This document shows, in pieces, positions 43,953 to 51,736 of a DNA stretch of 64,000 nucleotides (positions within the stretch are counted from its first letter, which is position 1; the number at the start of each line of letters is the position of its first letter). The position numbers and the translations under genes are program-made. The DNA is taken from assembly GCF_003461955.1 (NCBI RefSeq), contig NZ_QTYB01000002.1, forward strand, positions 96,304 through 160,303, read 5' to 3'. The notes below the pieces were generated by a model, which was not told the DNA's origin, searched no databases, and saw only the letters and a list, made by a program, of their open reading frames with translations. The DNA comes from Ruminococcus sp. AM36-2AA. GTDB lineage: Bacteria; Bacillota; Clostridia; Lachnospirales; Lachnospiraceae.

Positions 43953-43984
43953 AACTTGTTCGTATGTATATACAAGTTATAAAA
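43953..43984 (+). promoter_or_regulatory. Promoter and likely AraR operator upstream of araR
   Basis: TTGTTC (43956-43961) and TATAAA (43978-43983), 16 bp apart. AACTTGT (43953-43959) and ACAAGTT (43972-43978) form an inverted repeat across the -35 and spacer. This fits autorepression by AraR, whose sites in Bacillus are AT-rich palindromes containing TTGT/ACAA. Confidence 0.55.
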
Positions 43985-44063
43985 TGATTACAGATGAAAA
44001 TATAAATGTCCGTTTTACATCCGATGTTTGAAGGAAGAATAATACAAACGAAGAGAGGAACTT

Positions 44064-45158
44064 ATGACAGAAAACGGAAAAGCAAAATATTACGCACTCA
44101 TGGAAGAAATGAAAATCGACATCCTTTCCGGAAAGATCCGCCCAGGTGAGAAACTTCCTTCCGAAAATCAGCTCAGCGTCCGCTACGGGCTGAGCAGACA
44201 TACCGTGCGAAAGGCTTTGGGGATCCTGGCAGGAGATGGATACATAGAATCCTTTCAGGGAAAAGGAACCTTCTGTGCGGATGTGCTCCGTCAGATTCAC
44301 GGGACCGGAAACATCGCAGTGGTGACTACATATATCTCGGATTATATTTTTCCAAGGCTGATCCAGGGAATCGATGAGGTGCTGTCCGATAACGGGTACA
44401 GTATCATCCTGAAAAATACAGGAAACAGCCGCCAGAAGGAGGCAAGATTCCTGGAAGAGCTGATCAGCAAGGGAATTGACGGACTGATCATCGAACCCAG
44501 CAAAAGTGAGTTGTTGTGCAGACATGTAAGCCTGTACGAAACACTGGACAAGTATCAGATCCCCTATATTTTTATCCAGGGACTGTATACAGAGATGCAG
44601 GAAAAACCCCATATCCTCATGGATGATGCAGGTGGCGGTTATCTTGTTACAAAGCATCTCCTGGATTCCGGCAGACGTGACATCGCAGGGTTTTTCAAGG
44701 CAGATGACCGTCAGGGAATCGAACGGCATAAGGGCTATGTGAAGGCTTTGCAGGAGCATGGAATTGCCTATGATCCGGACAAAGTGATCTGGTTTCATAC
44801 TGAGGACCGGCGCAGGAAACCGGCGCTTATGGTCCGGAACATGATCCGGCAGAATTGCCTTCCGGACGGAATCGTATGCTACAACGACCAGATCGCTGTC
44901 CAGGTCATGGAAGAACTGGAACGTCAGGGCAAAAAGATCCCGGAGGATGTTGCGGTGACCGGTTATGACAATTCGCTGTACGCAAGACAGGGGCAGGGAA
45001 TCACTACTATCACCCATCCCCAGGAAAAACTGGGAGAGATGGCGGCAAAGCTTCTCCTGGAAAAATTAAGTGGCGTGCCGGATGAAGAAAGTACAGTGGA
45101 ACGGCTGATCCGGCCGGAACTGATCATACGGGGCAGCAGCGTGAAAGCAGGGGCGTGA
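44064..45158 (+). CDS. araR: Arabinose operon repressor AraR (GntR-LacI hybrid)
   Basis: A 364-residue repressor. The N-terminal GntR winged helix (KYYALMEEMKIDILSGKIRPGEKLPSENQLS and YGLSRHTVRKALGIL) binds DNA. A LacI-type sugar-binding domain follows from about residue 75, with VVTTYISDYIFPRLIQGIDEVL, DGIVCYNDQIAVQVMEEL and TTITHPQEKLGEMAA. This architecture and the adjacent araA identify AraR, which is released by L-arabinose. A palindrome overlaps its own promoter. The gene is followed after 176 bp by araA. Confidence 0.93.
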   Translation: MTENGKAKYYALMEEMKIDILSGKIRPGEKLPSENQLSVRYGLSRHTVRKALGILAGDGYIESFQGKGTFCADVLRQIHGTGNIAVVTTYISDYIFPRLIQGIDEVLSDNGYSIILKNTGNSRQKEARFLEELISKGIDGLIIEPSKSELLCRHVSLYETLDKYQIPYIFIQGLYTEMQEKPHILMDDAGGGYLVTKHLLDSGRRDIAGFFKADDRQGIERHKGYVKALQEHGIAYDPDKVIWFHTEDRRRKPALMVRNMIRQNCLPDGIVCYNDQIAVQVMEELERQGKKIPEDVAVTGYDNSLYARQGQGITTITHPQEKLGEMAAKLLLEKLSGVPDEESTVERLIRPELIIRGSSVKAGA

Positions 45159-45334
45159 GCACAGATACATAACCGTTTTATCAGATTGTTTTATTAGAGA
45201 ATGAAGCGATGTAGCTTACAGAGAATCCTATAACATTTCAGAAGATCGGACGCATATTGGCAGCAGAACTGGGCAGCAGATTTTCAGGAATGTTATGCAT
45301 ATGATATTAATTTAAATCAAGGAGGAATTTTCAC

Positions 45335-46834
45335 ATGAAAACAGGAAGAGATTACAAATTCTGGTTTTGCACAGGTTCACAGGATCTTTACGGAGATGAA
45401 TGTCTCCGCAAGGTAGCCGAGCATTCAAAGATCATCGTAGAGGAACTGAATAAATCCGGTGTACTTCCGTTTGAGGTTGTATGGAAACCAACGCTGATCA
45501 CAAATGAGCTGATCCGTAAAACCTTTAATGATGCCAATGCAGATGAAAACTGTGCCGGCGTGATCGCGTGGATGCACACATTTTCCCCGGCAAAATCCTG
45601 GATCCTTGGCCTTAAAGAGTATCGCAAACCGCTGTGCCATCTTCATACACAGTTCAATGTGGAAATCCCCTATGACACCATTGATATGGACTTTATGAAT
45701 GAGAACCAGTCCGCACACGGCGGCCGTGAGTTTGGCCATATGGTAACCCGCATGGGAATCGAGAGAAAAGTCATTGCAGGACACTGGGCAGACAAAAAGG
45801 TCCAGGAGCGTCTGGCATCCTGGATGCGTACTGCAGTTGGTATCATGGAGAGCAGCCATATCCGTGTATGCCGTGTAGCCGACAATATGAGAAACGTAGC
45901 TGTAACAGAGGGCGATAAGGTTGAGGCTCAGATGAAATTCGGATGGGAGATCGATGCTTATCCGGTTAACGAGATCGCAGAATATGTACAGGACGTAAGC
46001 CAGGGAGATATTGATGTTCTGGTAGAAGAATATTATAATAAATATGACATGATTCTGGATGGACGTGACCCTGAGGAATTTAAGAAGCATGTAGCAGTCC
46101 AGGCAGGGATCGAGATCGGTTTTGAGCGTTTCCTTGAGGAGAAAAACTATCAGGCTATCGTAACACACTTCGGTGATCTGGGATCCCTGAAGCAGCTTCC
46201 GGGACTTGCGATCCAGCGACTGATGGAAAAAGGCTATGGCTTCGGTGGCGAGGGTGACTGGAAAACAGCAGCTATGGTCCGCCTGATGAAAATCATGGCA
46301 GCAGGCAAAAAGGACGTCAAGGGTACTTCCTTTATGGAGGATTACACTTATAATCTGGTACCTGGTAAAGAGGGAATCCTTGAGGCACATATGCTGGAGG
46401 TTTGCCCATCTGTTGCTGATGGCAAGGTCAGCATGCGTGTATGCCCGCTTTCCATGGGAGATCGTGAAGATCCTGCAAGACTGGTATTTACTTCTAAGAC
46501 AGGTCCTGGAATCGCTACATCCCTGGTTGACCTAGGAGATCGTTTCCGTCTGCTGATCAATGAGGTTGAGTGTAAGAAAACAGAGAAACCGATGCCTGCA
46601 CTTCCGGTAGGTACTGCATTCTGGACTCCGAAGCCGGATCTTTCCACAGCGGCAGAGGCATGGATCCTTGCAGGCGGCGCACATCATACTGCATTTACCT
46701 ATGACCTTACTGCAGAGCAGATGGGCGACTGGGCAGCAGCTATGGGTATCGAAGCGGTTTATATTGATGGCGATACAACGATCCGGAATCTGCAGAATGA
46801 GCTGAGATGGAACAGCATGTATTTCAGCAAATAA
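45335..46834 (+). CDS. araA: L-arabinose isomerase
   Basis: A 499-residue Mn2+-dependent enzyme converting L-arabinose to L-ribulose. The start KTGRDYKFWFCTGSQDLYG is diagnostic. Metal and catalytic residues are seen at GGEGDW (Glu306), SFMEDYTY (Glu335), EAHMLEV (His352) and GGAHHTAFTYD near the C-terminus. The length equals the family norm. AAGGAGG precedes the ATG. It is followed 18 bp later by the kinase gene. Control by AraR is likely, though no clear copy of the araR palindrome was seen in the 176-bp gap upstream. Confidence 0.97.
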   Translation: MKTGRDYKFWFCTGSQDLYGDECLRKVAEHSKIIVEELNKSGVLPFEVVWKPTLITNELIRKTFNDANADENCAGVIAWMHTFSPAKSWILGLKEYRKPLCHLHTQFNVEIPYDTIDMDFMNENQSAHGGREFGHMVTRMGIERKVIAGHWADKKVQERLASWMRTAVGIMESSHIRVCRVADNMRNVAVTEGDKVEAQMKFGWEIDAYPVNEIAEYVQDVSQGDIDVLVEEYYNKYDMILDGRDPEEFKKHVAVQAGIEIGFERFLEEKNYQAIVTHFGDLGSLKQLPGLAIQRLMEKGYGFGGEGDWKTAAMVRLMKIMAAGKKDVKGTSFMEDYTYNLVPGKEGILEAHMLEVCPSVADGKVSMRVCPLSMGDREDPARLVFTSKTGPGIATSLVDLGDRFRLLINEVECKKTEKPMPALPVGTAFWTPKPDLSTAAEAWILAGGAHHTAFTYDLTAEQMGDWAAAMGIEAVYIDGDTTIRNLQNELRWNSMYFSK

Positions 46835-46852
46835 TACGGGAGGTTTTTTACA

Positions 46853-48457
46853 ATGGGAGTTAATGAGGCAAAAACAGCCATTCTTGAGAACCGTACAGCT
46901 CTTGGTATTGAGTTTGGTTCCACAAGGATCAAGGCAGTTCTGGTAGACGATAAAAATCAGCCCATCGCATCCGGTGCCTATGAATGGGAAAACCAGTATG
47001 TAGATGGTATCTGGACATACAGCCTGGAGGAGATCTGGAAAGGTCTCCAGGGCAGCTACCAGGATATGGCAGAAGATGTTCAGAAAAAATATGGGATGGA
47101 GCTTACAAGTGTAGGTGCTTTTGGTGTCAGTGCCATGATGCATGGATATATGCCGTTTAACAAAGCGGGAGAGCTGATGGTTCCGTTCCGTACCTGGAGA
47201 AACAACATCACAGGGGAAGCTTCTGAAAAGCTGGCAGAGCTTTTCCATTACAATATCCCTCAGAGATGGAGCATTGCCCACCTGTATCAGGCAATCCTTA
47301 ATGGTGAGGAGCATGTAAAAGACATCGATTACATTACTACTCTGGAAGCCTATGTACACTGGAAACTTACCGGAAAAAGAGTTCTTGGTATCGGCGATGC
47401 GGCAGGTATGTTCCCGATCGACAGCGAGACAAAGGACTATAACGAAGAGATGGTGCAGAAGTTTGATGAGCTGGTTGCATCTTATGGATTCCCATGGAAA
47501 CTCCGTAACATTATGCCGGAAGTCATGGTTGCAGGTCAGGATGCCGGAGTTCTTACTGAGGAAGGCGCAAAACTTCTGGATGTAAGCGGAAAGCTGAAAG
47601 CCGGAATCCCCATGTGTCCGCCTGAGGGAGACGCAGGAACCGGTATGGTTGCCACAAACAGTGTCCGTCAGCGTACAGGAAATGTTTCCGCGGGAACCTC
47701 CGTATTTGCCATGATCGTCCTGGAAAAAGCACTTTCCAGACCGTACAAGGAGATCGATATGGTTACCACCCCGGCAGGAGATCCAGTTGCCATGGCCCAT
47801 TCCAACAACTGTACTTCGGATCTGAACGCATGGGTAAATGTGTTTAAGGAATTTGCGGAAGCCATGGGTATGAAAGTGGATATGAACAAACTGTTCGGAA
47901 CTCTTTATAACAAAGCCCTGGAAGGGGATCCGGACTGTGGTGGACTTCTTTCCTACTGTTATTTCTCCGGCGAGCATATGACCGGTTTTGAAGAGGGACG
48001 TCCACTGTTTGTACGTTCTCCTGAGAGTAAATTTACACTGGCAAACTTTATGAGAAACAATCTTTACACCTGCCTTGGTGCCATGCGTGTAGGTCTGGAT
48101 ATCCTTCTCAATCAGGAGCATGTAAAGATTGATAAGCTTCTGGGACACGGCGGCCTCTTTAAGACAAAGGGTGTTGGCCAGCAGATCCTTGCAGATGCGG
48201 TAAATGCGCCGGTATCCGTAATGTCCACAGCAGGAGAAGGCGGAGCCTGGGGAATTGCGCTTCTGGCTTCTTATATGATCAACAAAAAAGACGGCGAAGA
48301 CCTTGCGGATTTCCTGGATGAAAATGTCTTCAAAGGAAACGAAGGCAGCACACTTGCACCGGAAGCCGAAGGCGTAAAAGGATTCAACGCATTTATGGAC
48401 CGATATATGAAGGGTCTTGGAATTGAGCGTGCAGCAGTAGAGGCGAAGATCTGGTAA
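46853..48457 (+). CDS. FGGY-family carbohydrate kinase, probable L-ribulokinase
   Basis: A 534-residue sugar kinase. It has the N-terminal phosphate motif [37 protein letters not shown], and the C-terminal ATPase motifs [33 protein letters not shown] and [14 protein letters not shown]. It probably makes L-ribulose-5-phosphate, since it directly follows araA. The sequence differs from classical AraB, so xylulokinase-like specificity is the alternative. The matching 4-epimerase (araD) is not in this window. A weak GGAGG site overlaps the intergenic gap. Confidence 0.88.
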   Translation: MGVNEAKTAILENRTALGIEFGSTRIKAVLVDDKNQPIASGAYEWENQYVDGIWTYSLEEIWKGLQGSYQDMAEDVQKKYGMELTSVGAFGVSAMMHGYMPFNKAGELMVPFRTWRNNITGEASEKLAELFHYNIPQRWSIAHLYQAILNGEEHVKDIDYITTLEAYVHWKLTGKRVLGIGDAAGMFPIDSETKDYNEEMVQKFDELVASYGFPWKLRNIMPEVMVAGQDAGVLTEEGAKLLDVSGKLKAGIPMCPPEGDAGTGMVATNSVRQRTGNVSAGTSVFAMIVLEKALSRPYKEIDMVTTPAGDPVAMAHSNNCTSDLNAWVNVFKEFAEAMGMKVDMNKLFGTLYNKALEGDPDCGGLLSYCYFSGEHMTGFEEGRPLFVRSPESKFTLANFMRNNLYTCLGAMRVGLDILLNQEHVKIDKLLGHGGLFKTKGVGQQILADAVNAPVSVMSTAGEGGAWGIALLASYMINKKDGEDLADFLDENVFKGNEGSTLAPEAEGVKGFNAFMDRYMKGLGIERAAVEAKIW

Positions 48458-48543
48458 AGAGAAGAACGGATTGAAATGAGAAGGTCAGTTTTTCTGACGG
48501 AATGTAAAAGAATGAGAGATTGGTCATGAGCTACGTAACAAAT

Positions 48544-48567
48544 GCGGATTGCGAATATCCGTTTGAC
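48544..48567 (+). repeat. Dispersed palindromic repeat, second copy
   Basis: Matches 32164-32187 with one mismatch (CCGT in place of CCGC). The flanking GAGC...TA sequence upstream is also partly shared. It lies directly before the pyrophosphatase remnant. Confidence 0.7.
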
Positions 48568-48581
48568 AAAGGAAGAAAAAT

Positions 48582-48746
48582 GAAACGGACAGATCAGGAA
48601 AAGTGATCGCCATTATCCACCGCCTCAATGATGTGGAAGACAAGTGGGTGGCAGTTCCGGAGGATAAGACCATGACAGCAGAGGAGATCATGGAACAGGT
48701 CCGGTTTCAGGAGCAGTATTTTGAGACGGAGATAGAAATGCTGTAA
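48582..48746 (+). pseudogene. Remnant of an inorganic-pyrophosphatase-like gene (3' end)
   Basis: An open frame of about 54 codons ends at TAA 48744-48746. It reads GKVIAIIHRLNDVEDKWVAVPED, then EEIMEQVRFQEQYFETEIEML. This resembles the C-terminal part of small pyrophosphatase-like proteins (the IHRxxDVEDKWV pattern). No N-terminal part and no good start with a ribosome site are present, so it is probably a leftover of a deletion. The dispersed repeat just upstream may mark the breakpoint. The family call is by eye. Confidence 0.5.
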
Positions 48747-48754
48747 TAAGAAAA

Positions 48755-48805
48755 ATGTAAAAGGGGGAGCAGCCATGGTCAACCATGTGACTGCTCCCCT
48801 TTGTG
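48755..48805. terminator. Bidirectional terminator
   Basis: AAAGGGGGAGCAG (48760-48772) pairs with CTGCTCCCCTTT (48791-48802) with one bulge, and CATGG/CCATG pairs inside. T-rich sequence follows on the minus strand. It serves the flavoprotein gene and any plus-strand read-through. Confidence 0.8.
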
Positions 48806-48814
48806 ATACAAAAA

Positions 48815-49342
48815 TTACAGTCTGGCTGCCAGTTTCTTAACCTCTTCCAGCTGCGGACAGACTTTCATGCTGCCTTTTTCCAGCATATTGGGAACTGTGA
48901 CAATACCCATATCTTCCCATTTCAGATAAGAGGTCATGGCCTTGTACTGAGCGATGGCTGCATCAAAGACATGATCTGCGCCTGCATCCAGGAGCAGAGC
49001 TGTTTTGTGGAACGGAAATCCGATACTTCCCCATGCATACATACGGTCAATTACGGTTTTCAGCTGTGCGGTGATATCAAACCAGTAAACTGGTGATGCA
49101 AATACCAGAAGGTCGGTATCAGAAAGCTCCGCAAAAATCTTCTTCATATCATCATCCTGTACACATTTGCCCTCATGGGAGTAGCAGTATTTGCAGTCCA
49201 TGCATCCGCGGATATGTAAATTTGCAATGTTCAGAACAGTTGCTGTATGACCGTTTTCCTGAGCAGCTTTTGCAAAGGTATCGGCCATGATCTGTGTGTT
49301 GCCGTTGTGGCGCGGACTGCCGTTTAAGATTGTGATCTTCAT
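48815..49342 (-). CDS. Flavodoxin-family NADPH-dependent FMN reductase / iron-sulfur flavoprotein
   Basis: A 175-residue flavoprotein of the FMN_red fold. The phosphate-binding loop is ILNGSPRHNGNTQIMADTF. A compact cysteine motif, GCMDCKYCYSHEGKCVQDDDM (residues about 46-66), matches iron-sulfur flavoproteins of anaerobes. FASPVYWFDITAQLKTVIDR forms the second flavin-binding loop. A role in redox stress or reduction of small molecules is likely, but the substrate is unknown. It is a single gene with its own promoter. Confidence 0.88.
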   Translation of the reverse strand: MKITILNGSPRHNGNTQIMADTFAKAAQENGHTATVLNIANLHIRGCMDCKYCYSHEGKCVQDDDMKKIFAELSDTDLLVFASPVYWFDITAQLKTVIDRMYAWGSIGFPFHKTALLLDAGADHVFDAAIAQYKAMTSYLKWEDMGIVTVPNMLEKGSMKVCPQLEEVKKLAARL

Positions 49343-49379
49343 TAGAAATCCCTCCAGTTATAATTATTGATATGGGACC

Positions 49380-49408
49380 ATTGTAACATAAAAATAATGG
49401 AGCGCAAA
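49380..49408 (-). promoter_or_regulatory. Promoter of the iron-sulfur flavoprotein gene
   Basis: On the minus strand TTTGCG (49403-49408) and TACAAT (49380-49385) are 17 bp apart. Confidence 0.55.
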
Positions 49409-49473
49409 GAAAGCTTTTCTATGTCCAATGTGCAGAGTGCAGGGAGGAAAGAGGCTCTTTTTATAGAAATTTA

Positions 49474-49502
49474 TTGAAAATATTTCTCCATAATGTTATC
49501 AT
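49474..49502 (+). promoter_or_regulatory. Promoter of the metallo-hydrolase gene
   Basis: TTGAAA (49474-49479) and TATCAT (49497-49502), 17 bp apart. The leader of about 150 nt shows no recognised element. Confidence 0.5.
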
Positions 49503-49655
49503 TGGACACGAAAAACACAGAAAAAACGAGAAAACATAAGGCTGTTATGCAGGTATCTGCAATATGGTCTGAAGCAGCCGGTGAGAGTGTCAGAAAACAA
49601 AAGCAATGGGTGGCAGAATGTTTGATGACCAGGGCTATACAGGAGGAGAAAAACA

Positions 49656-50456
49656 ATGAAATTAACCATGCTTGGAACAGGTAACGCACTGGTAACAGAG
49701 TGCTACAATACATGTTTCGTGCTCAGCGATGAGTACGGCCATTTTCTGGTTGACGGAGGCGGCGGAAATACTGTACTTTCCCAGCTGAAGAAGGCAGGTA
49801 TTGACCTGATGGATGTCCATGAGATCTTTGTTACACATAAGCACGTAGACCATATCATGGGAATCGTCTGGGTGATCCGCATCATCTGCCAGAACATGAA
49901 AAAAGGTACTTACCAGGGCGAGGCGAATATCTATGCCCATGATGAGGTGATCGAACTTCTGAAAGACATGGCCTTTAAGCTTCTGAATAAAAAGGAGACA
50001 CAGTATATTGGTGACAGACTTCACCTGATCGAAGTAAAAGACGGTGAGGAGAGAACGATCCTCAATAAGAAAGTGACCTTCTTTGACATCGGTTCCACCA
50101 AGGCAAAACAGTTCGGATTCCAGATGATCTACGATGGTGGAAAGGTACTTACCTGCTGTGGCGATGAGCCATACAACGAGTGCGAGGAGAAATACGCCAA
50201 AGGCAGTGACTGGATGTTCCACGAAGCATTCTGCCTGTACGGACAGCGTGATATCTTCAATCCTTATGAGAAACATCACTCCACAGTCAAGGATGCCAGC
50301 GAGCTTGCTGAAAATCTTGGCGTGAAAAACCTTGTACTGTATCATACAGAGGATAAGAACATTAAGAAACGTAAAGAACTCTACGGCGCAGAAGGCAGAG
50401 AGTATTATCACGGAAATCTGTTTATTCCGGATGATCTTGATGTGATCGAAATGTGA
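49656..50456 (+). CDS. MBL-fold metallo-hydrolase (RNase Z-like)
   Basis: A 266-residue metallo-beta-lactamase-fold protein. The zinc motif THKHVDH (His61, His63, Asp65, His66) is complete. The N-terminal MLGTGNALVTECYNTCFVL and VDGGGGNTVLSQLKKAGID match RNase Z/arylsulfatase-like members. Later metal-site residues include WMFHEAF and LVLYHTED. It lacks the exosite arm of true tRNase Z, so the substrate is uncertain. GGAGGAG precedes the ATG. It is transcribed alone. Confidence 0.88.
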   Translation: MKLTMLGTGNALVTECYNTCFVLSDEYGHFLVDGGGGNTVLSQLKKAGIDLMDVHEIFVTHKHVDHIMGIVWVIRIICQNMKKGTYQGEANIYAHDEVIELLKDMAFKLLNKKETQYIGDRLHLIEVKDGEERTILNKKVTFFDIGSTKAKQFGFQMIYDGGKVLTCCGDEPYNECEEKYAKGSDWMFHEAFCLYGQRDIFNPYEKHHSTVKDASELAENLGVKNLVLYHTEDKNIKKRKELYGAEGREYYHGNLFIPDDLDVIEM

Positions 50457-50472
50457 TAATTGTAAAAAAGGA

Positions 50473-50517
50473 AGGATCGGAAGCGTGGCATATGCTGCGT
50501 TTCCGGTCCTATTTTAT
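50473..50517 (+). terminator. Terminator after the metallo-hydrolase gene
   Basis: A 13-bp stem (50473-50485 with 50498-50510, two wobble pairs) followed by ATTTTAT. Confidence 0.85.
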
Positions 50518-50691
50518 ATCATGGAAAATTATTTCGTAATGCTCCAATGACATAAAAGAGTCCTCCAGGAAGAAGTCTTTCCTGTTCTGTAAAAATTTTG
50601 TGGAAGATAATTTTACGAAAAGCTTATGAGCCGGATAGATCGTCCGGATATACTTACAAATTTCATAGTGTATCCATCAGAAAGAAAATTC

Positions 50692-50720
50692 TTGTAGGAC
50701 AAAAAGGTATCGTTTACAAT
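50692..50720 (+). promoter_or_regulatory. Promoter of larE
   Basis: TTGTAG (50692-50697) and TACAAT (50715-50720), 17 bp apart. The region from 50518 to here contains nothing else recognised. Confidence 0.55.
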
Positions 50721-50763
50721 AATACACAAATAATATTTTACAAATTACGAGGTGACAGAACAT

Positions 50764-51591
50764 ATGCCAGCAATAGACAATATCACACTTGAAGAAAAAT
50801 ACAGAAAACTCCAGGAGATCCTTCGTTCCCTTGGAAGCGTAGCCGTAGCCTTTTCCGGCGGTGTAGACTCCACGTTTCTTCTGAAAGCCGCACAGGAAAC
50901 ACTTGGCGACAGGGCCATGGCCATTACTGCCTGTCCCTGTTCCTTTACAGACAGAGAACTGAAAGAAACAGAGGATTTTTGCCGGGAAAATCATATCCGC
51001 CAGGAAATCTGCAAGATCAACGAATTCGATATCCCGGGCTTTCGCAAGAACCCGCCGGACCGTTGCTACATCTGCAAAAAAGCCATCTTCACCAAACTCT
51101 GGGAAGCAGCAAAATCCCACCATATGAACATGATCGTGGAAGGCTCCAATATGGATGACCTGGGAGATTACCGTCCTGGAAAAAGAGCCATTCAGGAGCT
51201 TGGGGTCCGAAGTCCTCTCCAGGAGGCCGGCCTCTATAAAGAAGAGATTCGCAAGCTGTCAAAGGGCATGAACCTTCCAACCTGGAACAAGCCATCCTTT
51301 GCCTGCCTTGCTTCCAGATTTGTATACGGTGAGACCATCACCGAGGAAAAACTTCACATGGTAGACCAGGCCGAGCAGTTTCTCATGGATCTGGGATTCC
51401 ATCAGTTCCGTGTCCGTATCCACGGTACCATGGCAAGGATCGAGGTTCCGGAAGAAGATATCCTGAAAATTGCAGATAATGAAACAAGAACAAAGATCAC
51501 AGAGAAATTCCGCACCTTGGGATTTTCCTACGTGACCCTGGATCTTCAGGGATTCCGCTCCGGAAGCATGAACGAAATACTGGAAAAATAA
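50764..51591 (+). CDS. larE: ATP-dependent sacrificial sulfur transferase LarE
   Basis: A 275-residue PP-loop enzyme. AVAFSGGVDSTFLL is the ATP pyrophosphatase loop near residue 24. PPDRCYICKKAIF follows, then VEGSNMDDLGDYRPG. NKPSFACLASRF carries a Cys (about 181) that aligns with Cys176 of Lactobacillus plantarum LarE, the residue that gives up its sulfur for the nickel-pincer cofactor of lactate racemase. ATG 50764 has GAGGTGA 8 nt upstream; a GTG at 50752 is possible. No larA, larB or larC lies nearby. Confidence 0.92.
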   Translation: MPAIDNITLEEKYRKLQEILRSLGSVAVAFSGGVDSTFLLKAAQETLGDRAMAITACPCSFTDRELKETEDFCRENHIRQEICKINEFDIPGFRKNPPDRCYICKKAIFTKLWEAAKSHHMNMIVEGSNMDDLGDYRPGKRAIQELGVRSPLQEAGLYKEEIRKLSKGMNLPTWNKPSFACLASRFVYGETITEEKLHMVDQAEQFLMDLGFHQFRVRIHGTMARIEVPEEDILKIADNETRTKITEKFRTLGFSYVTLDLQGFRSGSMNEILEK

Positions 51592-51608
51592 GTATCAGAA
51601 AATAAAAT

Positions 51609-51650
51609 AATCCCCCGGAAATACCGCGCGAGAAGTATTTCGGGGGGATT
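51609..51650. terminator. Terminator hairpin between larE and oleate hydratase
   Basis: 51609-51623 pairs with 51636-51650 with one mismatch (AATCCCCC against GGGGGATT). The T-rich tail lies on the minus strand. Confidence 0.75.
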
Positions 51651-51736
51651 GCTGCACGAATAGAACCGGAGGCTCCGTTACTGTGTTCAAATCTTAATTT
51701 TCGGATTGAGAATATTTGTCTGGCAGGCTGTATATC

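Noticed and set aside
46532..48148. 538-codon minus-strand frame opposite araA and the kinase
   Set aside because: It spans two genuine plus-strand genes, is Cys/His-rich nonsense and has no start signal.
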